Assembly (NCBI GenBank): GCA_963210315.1
Contig: OY723267.1
Span: forward strand, 806,001-870,000
Origin: Rhynchopus euleeides
Lineage: Eukaryota > Euglenozoa > Diplonemea > Diplonemida > Diplonemidae
Direction: 5' to 3'
Length of the DNA stretch: 64,000 nucleotides
Positions 45,890 through 57,500 of this stretch are shown here, piece by piece (position 1 is the first letter of the stretch; each line of letters starts with the position of its first letter). The position numbers and the translations under genes are program-made. Under the pieces are notes generated by a model that made no database searches, was not told the origin of the DNA, and saw only the letters and a list, made by a program, of their open reading frames with translations.

Positions 45890-48160
45890 TGGAGGTTCGA
45901 GGAGGTGGTGGGACAGTGAAGGAGGCGATAATCACTAAACCCGAGTTAGTAAGGTACAGCGGGAGAGTGAGGTGTGTGGGATCCGTTTGCTTTTGTCTGG
46001 CGCTTGCGGTTGGGCCGGTGCACTTCAGGGGGCAGGGGCAGCGGTGTCGAGGCACTTGAGAGTATGTGTGGAGAGAGTTTGGCAGTGCCTCGGCCCCTCC
46101 CCCTTTCGCTCTCGGAGGAGGGAGAAGGAGGAGGGGGGGGGGGGATATGCTTGGCATTCACACACGATATACCCTCTTCCCCATGAGCAACTCGATCAAC
46201 AAACTGGCGAGGGGTGGGAGGGGTGAGGGGGGTGTCGGGGAGGGGGGGGAGCCCCAGTGCCTGGGCTGAACACGGATGGAACTGCCTGCCGGTTTAAACA
46301 TCGCCTGTCGCCTCTCGTTGTAGGCTAAGCCCTCCGCAGCCTGGTGATCGGAGGGGGAGGGGGGCGAGGGGTTTAGGCGACGCCTGTTCGCCGGCACCAC
46401 CACCACTACCCTCCCACTTATGACCCCGGCGTCCATTCCAGCTCTGTCCTCCAAGCACAACATGATCAGTGAGAAACGCAGAGGAATAAGAAAACGAATG
46501 GTGTTACGCACTGCGACAAAGCCAAGTAGGTTGAAGATTTGAATATTTTTTTGAACGACCCATGCGTCCCCTCCACCTGGCACCGTGACCTGCCCCCTGG
46601 TGTGGCAGGTGGTGCCACCACCCCCCCCTGCGTGATGTGCCCCAGCAACAAACTGCATTATTTTGTTTGTTAGCAACGACCGCAGTCTGTTGCCGGGCGG
46701 AGCAACCAGGGCAATGGGTGATGAATCACACAATTTTACCCCTCCCCCCCCTCCCATATCGTTTGAAGCAAGCCTCGCACTCCACCCAACAACCAACCCC
46801 TGCACCCACGTTTGGATTATTCCCCGGAATTGCCCTATTTCAGTCGCAGCACGTGCCTCTTCGACTCAGCCTACCTTACTGTTATGTCATGTCAGAACAT
46901 CACGGATAACACATGGTTTTGAGAGTGGAGACATGGCGCCACCCTTCACGGTCCTTGTTGTTGAACGATTTTTGAACGAATATTTTATTTGTTGCAGTTT
47001 GAAGTTGAAGCTGAAGTGGAATATCGCCCTGAGGCATCCCAGGCCCCCACACGACCCGGAACACACACCGGGGTGTGCATGACAAGAATGCATGTCAAAA
47101 ATCCATCCAGGGGGCGGTGCCTCGGGTGCCTCAACCGGCTTTCCGCTTCAGCTGCGAACACCTGGTTATTTTTCTTGCCTCCTGTCACGCGCAGCGCCGC
47201 AGCGCTGCAGCAGCGAAATGGGCAAACCATTCAACGGGGGACGGGTCTTCGCTCAGAAAGGCGCTCTCTCAGAGAACAAAGCGCCCCCGCCTCACAATAT
47301 TAGGCAGTCAACGCTGGACACACAGTTTTGTTGTTGACACACAGCGAAAGCACTCTCCGAACACCCCGCAGAACCGAACAGATACACTTCTTTGGTTACT
47401 GGGTTGCAGAAGCGGTGGCACAAGGTGTAGGTGTGTGGGTGGTGGTGGTGGCGGTGGTGGTGGGAACAGGATTGGGAACGCATCAATGATGCCAAGAGAC
47501 TAGGGTGGGGAGTCACGAGGGAAAAGGGCAGCTCCCTCTCCACACCCCCGCCCCTCCCCCCCCAAGGAAATGGCCAGAACCCAACGATACAGTTATTTTT
47601 AACAAGGTTTGGATACTGCGTACTTCTGTTCTCAGTGGTGGGCCAGCTACTGGGGGCGGGGGAGACGGGGTTGTCATAAATTTAGCCGCAAATATGGTGC
47701 TGCCTGCAGACAGATCCGCAGGTGGGCTCCGAAGAGCTTGTGTGTGTGTGCACGGCGGAAGGGCACGATCGTGGGGGTTCGTGGAGAGAGGGATAGATAG
47801 GGACAGGTGCGTGTGTGTGGGGGGGGGGCCCGGGTGGCGGAATCAACAAAGAAAAACAACCGACACCTCAAAGGCGTCACTGCCGCTCTCTCTCAGCCCC
47901 GTACCCTTTATGTTTTTTTGGGGCTGTTTTGGACGTTGATCCAAAGGGTTCTTCCGCAGCACTTAACCTCACACCTGCCATCGGGTGAGGGCTGTTCCAT
48001 TGCATGCGGCAGAGTTGGGCGAGAGCAGCTGTGACCAGAGATGTGCGTGGGTGAACGGGGGACGGGAACCGGGATGGGGTCAGGGGAATAGGGTGCCCTT
48101 TCTGAGAGGTTTCCAAACCAGAAAAAGCCGGTTTTCTGGTTTGGGGAAATTTATAAAAAA
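45890..48160. other. Intergenic, no gene recognised
   Basis: 2.3 kb with G-rich tracts (46130-46145, 47820-47830) and GTGGTGG repeats at 47435-47465. 46963-46983 contains two adjoining GAACGATTTTT-type units like the retrotransposon tails. No frame shows domain similarity. It should hold the phosphatase promoter. Confidence 0.4.
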
Positions 48161-48420
48161 AATAGCTATATACATACATAGGGCGTTATTGCGTTATCGT
48201 TATTGTTATAACGCGTTATTCGCGTTATTTTTTTGACGTAGAAACGGGCAGCATCTAATTCTGTGTCAGACCAGAAAATCCGACCCCTACCCCTCGGGGA
48301 TGAATTTCTAGCACGTAATCACGTACTTGGGGGCTAACCTGTGGGTCGCAAAATTATTTTTGAATTTTGAATCCCAATAACGCGTTATCGAAACGTTATT
48401 TTGAGATTTCTGCGCGTTAT
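48161..48420. repeat. ATAACGCGTTAT palindromic-word array (left)
   Basis: Dense GCGTTAT/ATAACGC words in both orientations around 48181-48235 and 48375-48425, in otherwise AT-rich DNA. The same words form the larger array at 51800-52258. Confidence 0.7.
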
Positions 48421-48623
48421 CGGATGAGTTCGGGCAACAAAGTCGCGTTATCGGGTGAAGAAAACCCCAGAAAATCCCCTGGGATTTTTTCCCCCCATAA
48501 TAACGCACGGAGATAGCATTTTTTGAGCATTTTTTGAGAAAAATCGTCTTTTTTGGCCTTCCCAAGGGAATTTAGGTGGAAACACCCCCTTTTTTCGTGT
48601 ATTCGTGCTATATCAGCCCTTTT

Positions 48624-50891
48624 TGAACGATTTTTTGAACGATTTTTGGCCGTGCTCGTAGCATTCCCCGTTGAGGGGGTCGCTATTTCGTGTTCTCCTG
48701 GCCGCACGGAGGCATTGCCTTACGTCGCCTCTTCCTCTTTTCCTTTGGTGGTGTGTTGGTCTGGCACAGAGGGCGGGACCGTGCTGATATGCACAGTGAC
48801 GACTCTCCCTTTTGTTTTGTGCCCGCCTCCACCGAGATTCGGCTGATGCCTCTCAGACTGGGGGCGGGCGGTCGCCGACGCTGACGCGCCTGGCGGCCTG
48901 TGGAAAGTGACGTGGGGCTGGGATGGGGGGGGGGGGTGCTGGGAGGTCGGGCCGAAGCCCTTGTTCTCTGATGATGTTATTTGGTTCACGCGTTCAGGTA
49001 GTCCTTCTCGCCGTGCTCCGTTACCCCTGCCTCGGCCAGGTAGCGCAGCGCCTCCTTGCAGTTGTGCAACAGCAGGTTGTGCACGTTTGTGGCTGTGAGG
49101 TGGTGTCGGGCCGACGCTGTCGCGGGGCAGCCGAAGAAGAGGTGCTTCAGTGAGACCCCAGGCGGGGGGTGGCCCGGCGCATGCTTCAGGCAGGGTTGGC
49201 AAGGTGGTTGTGCCGTGCCCGGGATGTCGTGGTCGTAGACCAGGCGGTGGTGGTCGGCCCGGAGTCGGCGGATGGTGGTTTCCCCTAAGCGGGTGAGTCC
49301 CTCCATGCGGAGGTCGGGGCGTTGCAGTCGCGTCTCCCCGATTCCCGAACGGTACGCGTACACGCTGTCCGTGCGGGGCACCGTTGCGTCGTTGTAGATG
49401 TGTCGGCGGAGGACGACACGAGCCGACGCGAGGCTAACCGGTTCCATCTGCGGCCGGAAGGCACCGATTTGCGCCTGTTTGTCAGCGAGTTCGTTCCCTG
49501 CTACCCCAACGTGTGACGGGATGTAGCGGAGGTGGGTGGTGACATCGTGGGTTTGGGCGAGCTCGTTCAACCACCTCCAGATGTCCCATTCGGTGGATCC
49601 TCTCGCTCGCTGCGGGCCGCTCAGCAGCGCGTTCAGTGCGCTCTGCGAGTCTGTGAGGATGGCGATCGTTTCGCCTGGGGATACCAGGGTGCATAGGTGA
49701 GCGAGGGATTCTCTGATGGCCACCAGCTCCGCCTGGTAGCTGATGCAGCGGAGTCCTGCCGGCCAGGCGAGCTTTTTCCTGAGGCGGCCCTCCGGCATGC
49801 TGTACACCGCTGCTCCTGCGCCGCCCTGCTGTTGCCGCGATGTGGAGTTGGAGACTGACCCGTCGGTGTACACATGCCAGGCGCATGTCGGGAGGGCCTG
49901 GATGGTCTGCTCTGCCAGGTCCCGGAGGGTGTCTTTCGGGGTGGCGGCCTTTGGGGCGGTGAGCCCCGGCAGCGTCGCCAGGATGTGTACTCGTGGCAGC
50001 ACCAGGTTCCATTCCCAGGGGGGGATGGGGTGTGCTGCATGCAGGGGGGCCAGCAGGGGGGTGCGCCCGTCGACCTTCGAGGATTTCACCAGACTCCGTG
50101 CCTGATGTAGCCAGCTGCCTCCCGTGTTCCCGGTGTTTAGTTGCGCCCGGTATCCTGGGGAGTGGGGCACGCGGCGGAAGCGTTCGTGGTCTGTGCACAC
50201 CGCGACCTTGAAGTCGAGGTCGAGGTCTCGCAGGTGTGATTCCCAGAGGAGCTTTGCCGTGCTGGTGTTCTTCATACAGCCCGTGATGATCAGGGCTGCC
50301 ATGCGGTGGACATCTCGCAGGCGTTTGAGGTTCTTCGTGGACAGGCCAGGGGTGTAGACGCTGGCGGCGTACATCAGGATGGGGTAGACATATGTCAGGT
50401 AGGCCTGGCGCAGCGTGTCTCCACTTGAGCCCCAGTCAGTGCCTGCCAACATACGCAGAATGCTCAGGCGTCGCATGCAGGTGGTCACGACGTGGTCGAC
50501 GTGGTCTGTCATCGTGTGGCAGGCATCGATGTAGACCCCGAGGTACTTCGCTGTCGATTCGTGCTGGAGGGGGGTGCCGTCTGGGAGCTCCATGCGTCTG
50601 TGCTCGCCCAACGCTGCGGGCGTCGTTCCCATCAGCGTGTAGCAGCACTTACTGGGGGAGAGCTGCAGCCCGTGGAGTGGGATTTCGGCGGCGAGTGTGG
50701 ATATGACGCCCTGTGCGGTGCTTAGGGCTTCAGTGTAGTTGTCCCCGACGACGAGTACTGCGATGTCATCTGCGAACACCGCTGGGTGGATGTTAGGGGA
50801 GGCGGTGATGGCTCGAGATACATCGTCCATCACGCAGTTGAAGAGCAGGGGCGAGAGCACTGTTCCCTGCGGGACCCCGTTGTTGAAGTCG
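48624..50891 (-). mobile_element. Non-LTR retrotransposon copy 2, 5'-truncated
   Basis: Minus strand, inserted in the T5 tract at a unit junction of the 190-bp repeat. 3' untranslated region 48624-48985 with tail units GAACGATTTTTT. 5' truncated at about 50891 within the reverse transcriptase. Longer than copy 1 by about 150 bp at the 5' side. Confidence 0.9.
48986..50891 (-). pseudogene. Reverse transcriptase (partial) plus RNase H
   Basis: An open frame of about 635 codons from the truncation point to a stop at 48986. It begins NNGVPQGTVLSPLLFN, the conserved region ahead of the catalytic site, then FADDIAVLV (catalytic Asp pair), LSPSKCCYTLMG, KYLGVYID, RNase H with YTDGSVSNS, ELVAIRESL, TDSQSALNAL and PSHVGVAGNELADKQ, and a CxxC...HLFFGCP motif near the C-terminus. 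It lacks the endonuclease and N-terminal reverse transcriptase. No stops or frameshifts, which suggests recent insertion. RNase H after RT points to the I/R1/LOA/Tad group. Confidence 0.9.
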
Positions 50892-51309
50892 TTTTTCGGG
50901 CGACAAAGTAGTGGTAAGTGGTGAAGAACACCCTATATGGCCCCTGGGGAATTTTTGCGGGCATAATAACGCACCGACATGGAGATTTTCGAGCAATAAC
51001 TCGAAATATCGTCGTATTTGGGCCTTCCCAAGGCAAAGGGAACCACCACATTTTTTCGTGTATTCGTGCGGTATCAGCCCTTTTTCGGGCAACAAAGTGG
51101 TGGTAACTGGTGAAGAACACCTCATATTATCCCTGGGGATTATTTGGGGGCATAATAACGCACCTACATGGCGATTTTCGTCCAAACAATCGTCGTTTTT
51201 TTGGCCCTTCCAAGGCTGTGGAAACCCGTTATTTTTGGTGTGTTCGAAGAGCACCCCACAATACTCTCCTGGGAGGTGTGCCTCCAAATAACGCACCGAC
51301 ATGGCGAGT

Positions 51310-51410
51310 TACACACACACACTGACAAACCCACTTGCCTGGTGAAGGTGTGTGGAGCACGGTTGGCTGAGCTGATGGATAGTTTCCGCGCGAAGGTCGT
51401 GTGCGCCAAA
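51310..51410 (+). repeat. ~100-bp dispersed repeat (other copy 25390-25490)
   Basis: Both copies share ACAAACCCACTTGCCTG-TGAAG, GAGCACG-TTGGC-GAGCTGA and TTTCCGCGCGAA-GTCGTGTGCG with scattered differences. Neither encodes an obvious product. Confidence 0.65.
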
Positions 51411-51799
51411 AAATCCCGTCGATGCCGTATTCAACATTTTCACACACAACAAGAACCTTGTTATGCTGAACAAGATAGTTGACAGCGCTTTCGATGGCAT
51501 CTACCTTGCCTTGTTGCTCAAACTGTGCGCACATGGGCCCGGATCCGAATTTTTGGCCAAATCTGGCTCTCTGGGTGTGCATGTGTCCCAAAAATGTGTT
51601 TCCGGACACAGTAGTGATGGTGTGCTAAAAGGGATTCGAGCACAGCACGGCGGGCGAGCACAGCACAAAATGGAACACTATCGACACATGTCACTCAACA
51701 CGGGGGAATGGGGAGGTACGCACAAAACAAAAACGGGGCACTGGGATACCCTCCCAAAAAAAATCGAAAAGGGATCCCCTGCCGAACTCACCCAGAAAT

Positions 51800-52258
51800 A
51801 CCAATAATAACGCGTTATAACGTGGTATAACGCGTTATTTCCGTTATAACGCGTTATAACGGAAATAACGCGTTATAACGTGGGTTTTTTTTTAGTGCGA
51901 CCTGTGTTGTCAGTTTTTGTTTTGTTTAGGACGTGGTATAACGCGTCCAAATAACGCGTTATTTGACGAATAACGTTATCGGCATCGTTATTAACGTTAA
52001 TAACGTTACCGATACCGTTATGAATGATATAACTTCGGATAACGTTATCGCTAACGTTAGTAACGTTACTAACGTTATCGATAACGTTAGTAACGTTACT
52101 AACGTTATCGATAACGCTATAACAACCGATAACGTGATAAAAAATGCGTTATTATTTTTCGATAACAAAAATAACGCGTTACGAGGCGTTATTTTCGTTA
52201 ATGTTATTCCGCCCAAAATAACGCGTTATAACAATAACGCTAACGCAATAACGCCCCA
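51800..52258. repeat. AACGCGTT / AACGTT palindromic-word array (right)
   Basis: Near-continuous ATAACGCGTTAT, TAACGTTA and ATAACGTTATCGATAACG words in both orientations. The composition is so biased that the array stays open as a 107-codon frame (51963-52286), but this is not a gene. Confidence 0.8.
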
Positions 52259-52267
52259 TGTATGTAT

Positions 52268-52425
52268 ATATTACCGGGAAATATAGGGACTATATTTCCC
52301 CGAGGGGCCTGTCCAGCCCCGAGGTGGTTGATTTCCCGAGCGAAGCGAGGGAAATCAAAAATCCGAGGGGCTGGACAGGCCCCGAGGGGAAATATTCCCT
52401 ATATTTACCGGTAATTTGTGATTTT
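52268..52425. repeat. ~150-bp fold-back palindrome
   Basis: The left arm runs from ATTACCGGGAAATATAGGG through CCCCGAGGGGCCTGTCCAGC; the right arm mirrors it to TTACCGGTAAT. The centre is itself palindromic: TTGATTTCCCGAGC...GAGGGAAATCAA. It could extrude as a cruciform and may be a miniature foldback element. Confidence 0.85.
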
Positions 52426-53066
52426 ATTCCCGGTAATATAGACCGAGGTCAAAATTGTGAGGAGCAACTTGGAGGCCTGTTGGGAGAGGGAAGGGTGTGT
52501 GGGAGGTGTCTCCCGATACTTTGCACCCCCAATCCTGCGACGCTGGGGCTACAGATGCTGATCATTTACCCTGGAGCTTCTCCTGGCAGATTCCTGGGAC
52601 CTCGGGCACTGTATTCTCGAGAACGTTGAGCAGACTGTGTGAGCGGCATCTTGTCTGTGTGCTCCTGACAACAAAAGTTGTCCTCGGTGGGCTTCTGTGC
52701 CCTGATTCTCGAGTGTTTCATGAAGTTGGGTGATATCTTCTGATGTGTGGGCCGTGAGGGTACTTCCTCGTGCATTTCCTGACTGAGCACCGCCAGGAAA
52801 TGGACGTTCTGCCCTTCTTGCAGCCTTCCCCGCCCACAACAGCCACAGCTCACGATCTAGGCGACATTCCTGTGACAGGAAGGCCTGTTTGGTCAGAAAC
52901 CAGCCATTTTTCGGTTTTTGGGGCCGAAAATGCAAAAAAATCCAAATTTTTGGAATTTTTTGGCATTTTTTTGGGTGAAAAATTTGGGTGAAAAATTTCA
53001 CTTTTTTGGCCGGGAAAAATTTACTATATTTTCCCGGCGATTTTTAGCAGGGATTTCAGCCATTTA

Positions 53067-56000
53067 CACGGATGACGTACGAATCGTAATGGTGAAATAC
53101 GAATCGTGCATATCGTATTTTATATCGCAATATATCGTATACGATTACGATATAAAATACGATATTATGCGATATTACGAATCGTTTAGGATGATGCATG
53201 GCCACACGGGGTGGGTAAATGTAGTCAGCCACACCCCCTCCGCACCAGGTTACCCGGGGGGGGCGGGGGGGATGGGCAGGGCCAAGAATCCTCCAAGTTC
53301 GCTGTCCCAGCTGGGGACTGAGCTGCGGAAGCGGGATCGTGACTCGGAGGACGAGGAGGTCGAGGAGGAGAAGCCTGTCAAAAAAGCATCTAAGAAGACC
53401 ACGAAGAAACCGGCGAAGAAGGCACCTGGGAAAAAGGCACCCAGCACACCAACGAGGGGCGGCGAGACTACCACCACCACCCCAGATGAGTCGCCCACTC
53501 CGAAGCCAAAGGCTCTCAAAGAGCAGCTGGCGAAGCAGAAAGCAGGGGCGCGAGTGAGCTACGTGACAGCGAAAACACGTCACGACAAGCTGAAAGGCGA
53601 TGCCAAAGACGTGTACGCCGTCAAGGATGTCGCGTCTCTGCCGTATGAAATCCGGACGCCGCTGAAGACAGCCGGGAGGAATGACACCGACGAAGTGATG
53701 TGGTGCATTCCGTGTGGGTGCGTGATCGACCACAAAGAAAGTTCGGTCACTAAAAGCCACTTGGGGACGAAGGTGCACGCCCGTGCGGTCGAGCACCAGA
53801 AGAAGAAGCAGTCGGGCGGCGAAGACAAGAACGACGACAGGCAAGGGGGGCAGCAGATGGCGCACGGGGCCAATCCAGCACCGGAATTCGTGAGTGACCT
53901 GTCGTATTCACTTTGCATCGGCAATACCACGGCCAGCCAGGCGGAGCTTGTGGTGTTGGCGATTCGGAAACACCTGTACCCGAACATGCCCAGCGGACGC
54001 GCCCTCTTGCAGAAACACAGCAGCCACACGGAAGCACTTCTGAAGGCGCTGAAAGATGCTCTCAAAGGTCGCACCGTGCCTATTGGCATCGACGGAACTA
54101 CAGCAGCATCGATCCACACCTCGTACCTCGCTGTGACTGCATATGTTGGGCAACAACCGCTGCTGGTGTGCGTTGAGGTGTTCAAGGCTGGGGTGAGCCC
54201 TGACGCAGTGATGCTTGAAGATGTGCTGAAGCGGCTCGAATGCGACTACTCGTTTACGATCGCGTCTGTCAACATGGACAGATGCGCGACAAACCAGCGC
54301 CTCATCAAGCTCACAGGGCGTCTGTCGGTGTGGTGTTTGGGGCATCACGCCAACAAATGTTGCAAAGACTTCTACACGAAGCGCTTCCCCCTCGCCATCC
54401 AGTTCGTGACCTTCTTCTCACAGGTATGCTGAATAATGTGGTTCGGTTTCCATGATGTACCTCCCCGTGACATGACACAGGCGTTTGCCGGAAAGAAGAA
54501 CCCCCGCCGCGTTCGTTGGATAACGTTTCAGCAGAAAGCACAGCAGCAGGCCGAAGAGCGTCATACAGAGAACAAGACGTCTATCCTCAGGGCGCAGAGA
54601 GGTCTCCAGCTCGTAAAAGACGGACAGCCCCCTGTGCGGGTCCTGAAACGGCAGTTCCCAAACGTGGACGATGACAAACTCGTGACTGCTGCAGAGGAGT
54701 TCATCGCATCGCAGGAAAACGACATCGTGGCTTCCGACATTGAGACGATCAAGCCTAAAGCGCCGCGCACCACCTCAGAAACGAGGTGGTCAGCGCTGTT
54801 TCACGTCGTTGAGCATGTGGCACCCCGGACCGACCTGCTTGCAAGCTTCTTGCACGAAGAGCTTGAGCGCGCCTACAAACCGCAAAGTGTCCGAGAGTTA
54901 GCACATTTGATCGGAGGGGATGGGTGGAGGGACATGCTCTCGGAGATCCAGACGATGGAGAGAAACACACAGAGCCTCCTACAGTTCTTCCTCTGGATGA
55001 GCAACCCCCCCAGCGATCAGAAGTCCTGCTTTGTCGTGGGGGAAGTATGGAAGAGCATCCAACACGTCACCAACGAGGAACAACAACTTCTCAAAGAGCT
55101 GTGGGACACGTTTTCCTCAAGAGAGTTCTTTGAACTCATGGAGGTGATGGACCCGGAAGCAGTTGCCCAGGAGGTGATTGCTGATGAAGTGCTGGAGGCG
55201 TCGGAAGAGAGGTGGCGGGACGTCTTGGGGCTTGATAGCAAGGCGTTCGGAGAGATAGCTGCGTACCTCAAGTCTGACTACGCTGTCCTGACTGCCTTCC
55301 ACAAAGACCCTGTGGCATTCTGGACGTGCCACAAGGCTACGTTCCCGCACCTGTCCCGTGCTGTGCTGCCGCTCTTGTCCGTACCGCACTCTGTCACAGC
55401 GGTTGACAGCGTATTCTCGGTAGCCACCCGAGTTGACAAGAAGGAGAGTGCCGCGCAATGCCCGGACACATTTGCAAGGCGCCTCCTTTTGACACGAAAC
55501 ACCGACCTGCTGGGAGTATACGCAGACACGGAGGGAGGCGACGCCTTCGGACGCTACGCCAGTGCCGTGCACGAGACAGATGACAGCGAAAACGAGGCAG
55601 ACGATGTGCCGGAGCTGAGCTTCTATTAACAGACTCCCAGGACGGGCGCCATCATATCTCACCCCCCCCCCCTCCCAGTGCGTGCTTCATTTTGTTTTAC
55701 TACCCCCCGTTTTCCGCACCGTTTTGCCAGTGACCACAGCTGCTCTACCCCGGTCAGTGTGCGGTTTGTTTGTCCTTGTTGTTCGTGTTGTGTGTGTCAT
55801 GTGGTAATGTCGTGCGACAGCTCAATGCACGTTACGTGTGAAGTGCAGACGCCTCCGGCTTGCCGGAGTTGGGCATGTGTTTCCCTCTTAGGGCCCTGTG
55901 AATGCTAGATCCCCCCCCCCCCCGTACGGCCCTTTTGTCCTAGAGAGCAGATGATCGGAACAGAAAAAAAAGTGCCAAAACCCCCCTCACAGTGGGGAAC

Positions 56001-56801
56001 GGAGGACGCACATGGTCCCGTGATTGCAGAAGGAGTGATTGCTGAATCCAGTGTCCCCTTTCCCACACCCTTTGCCTCATCCGCGGCTGGCCCTGTGAAT
56101 GCTATTCTCCACTCTGCCCGCTAGGACGACTAGTCGGAGTTTCTTCGAAACGTCCTGGGGGATATGAGTGGTGTGTAGCCACGGGGGGTGATGGTAGCGG
56201 TGACAGCGTGAGTGGAGGGTGGGTCAAGTTTGCGTTTGTTGCTTTGTTGCTTTGTGTGCCGCCCCTTCGGGTCGTTGTTGTGTTGTTCTAGGCATTCGCC
56301 TCTCCTCGTGGACCTCACCTCGGTCTGCGGCTGGAAGGGCAGCTCTAACCTGCTACACCGCCCTACTTCGCAGGTTTTGCCTCGTCTGTGTGCAGAGAGG
56401 CTGTTTCGCGTGCTCTTGCACGACGCTGCCCCACCACCAAATAGCGTGCTGAAGTCCTCCCCGCCCCACTCTCCCTTGGTCGAGGCGTTGCGCCTTCGTC
56501 ACTTGCTCTTTGCTGTCACTGTGCTACCACACCTCCCAGGCAGGGTCCCGACGGGGCGTAACACCACTTAGCCGTATCCCATCCTTGTGGTGTTGTCTCA
56601 TGTGGCCACCTAGCCATCCCATTGCCTCCCTCAGAAGCCTGTAGTAATAGTGCGATATGGGCATATCGCATACGATATCAAAGCTGACTATACACGATAT
56701 AAATACGATATATTGCGATATATTGCGATATCGCCTTAAAAAATACGATACATATCGTATTTACGATATAATACGATAATACGATTCGTACGTCATCCGT
56801 G
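53067..56801 (+). mobile_element. hAT-like transposon copy 2, apparently complete
   Basis: Inverted ends CACGGATGACGTACGAATCG with 6-bp duplication CATTTA (53061-53066, 56802-56807). Just inside both ends are arrays of ATACGATAT/ATATCGTAT words. The body encodes an intact transposase with one intron. About 930 bp of GC-rich DNA separates the stop codon from the right word array, with poly-C near 55910. Confidence 0.9.
53272..55629 (+). CDS. hAT-family transposase (two exons)
   Basis: Catalyses cut-and-paste movement. Exons 53272-54423 and 54481-55629, with a 57-bp intron GTATGC...GACACAG in phase 0, give about 766 residues. An upstream Met at about 53190 is possible. Features: acidic then Lys-rich N-terminus (KKASKKTTKKPAKKAPGKK); BED-type finger WCIPCG...SHLGTKVHARAVEH (C-x2-C...H...H) near residue 150; catalytic core beginning PIGIDGTTAASIHTSYLAV, with later SVNMDRCATNQ and WCLGHHANKCCK; and the C-terminal dimerisation region FWTCHKATFPHLSRAVLPLL then SVPHSVTAVDSVFSVATRV. 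No stops or frameshifts, so it may be active. An in-frame shorter relative is wrecked at 9529-15936. Confidence 0.85.
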
Positions 56802-57100
56802 CATTTACTATATTTTCCCGCTGAAAATCACTATATTTCCCGCCCAATATAGAAAATTTCCCGCTCCCTGCAAAATTTAGCTGAAAACCAGCCGGGAAAA
56901 AAAATTTCCAGCCCGGTAATAATATGACTGTACGATCCCGGCTCCTCACAATTTTGACTGAGGTTCTATATTACCGGGAATAAAATGAGAATTCTGGGAA
57001 AAAAACCAGAAATTTTTCAAGGCGTTTTCTCGTGGGGGATGAGGATATGTCCTCCTGACACCCACCCTTTTCCCGTTTTTTTTGCAGCCAACAGCCAGAC

Positions 57101-57500
57101 GTTCACTACCGTGGCCTCCGGCGGCTGGGGGGCTCCGCCCCCCAGACCCCCCTGTGGCGCATGTCTCGTACTCAAGTCCTTCGAATCCCATCAGGTCGGG
57201 GGATCCAACCACTCCAGTCGCCTCAGGACGCAGCCAACTCACACAGAATCTGTTCGCCCACACGAACAGATGTTCACTACCGTGGCCTCCGGCGGCTGGG
57301 GGGCTCCGCCCCCCAGACCCCCCTGTGGCGCATGTCTCGTACTCAAGTCCTTCGAATCCCATCAGGTCGGGGGATCCAACCACTCCAGTCGCCTCAGGAC
57401 GCAGCCAACTCACACAGAATCTGTTCGCCCACACGAACAGATGTTCACTACCGTGGCCTCCGGCGGCTGGGGGGCTCACGCCCCCCAGACCCCCGATATA
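57101..57500 (+). repeat. Tandem 171-bp E-family hairpin units
   Basis: Units start GTTCACTACCGTGGCCTCC at 57101, 57272 and 57443; the third is partial. Each holds the GGCTGGGGGGCTCCGCCCCC hairpin then CTCGTACTCAAGTC and CAACTCACACAGAATCTG. The same unit appears inverted in E3 and at 17570-17830. Confidence 0.9.

Larger units (their letters stand above)
48431..51270 (+). repeat. 190-bp tandem repeat split by a retrotransposon
   Basis: Units begin CGGGCAACAAAGT and contain ATAATAACGCACCGACATGG, TTTTGGCCTTCCCAAGG and CGTGTATTCGTGC-TATCAG. Copies lie at 48431-48623, 50897-51085 and 51086 to about 51270, with a partial one near 51290. Retrotransposon copy 2 separates the first from the second at the T5 that joins units. 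Confidence 0.85.
52431..56985. mobile_element. Host element C containing hAT copy 2
   Basis: Left TTTTATTCCCGGTAATATAG followed by GAGGTCAAAATTGTGAGGAG is mirrored at 56940-56985. The interior apart from the hAT copy (52470-53060 and 56808-56940) is AT-rich with repeated ACTATATTTTCCCG and GGGAAAAATTT words. No coding frame is evident. A 3-bp flank TGA on both sides is a weak candidate duplication. Confidence 0.55.

Noticed and set aside
51963..52286. 107-codon frame rich in Asn/Val/Thr
   Set aside because: It is produced by the AACGTT/AACGCGTT word array; the peptide just translates the repeat.
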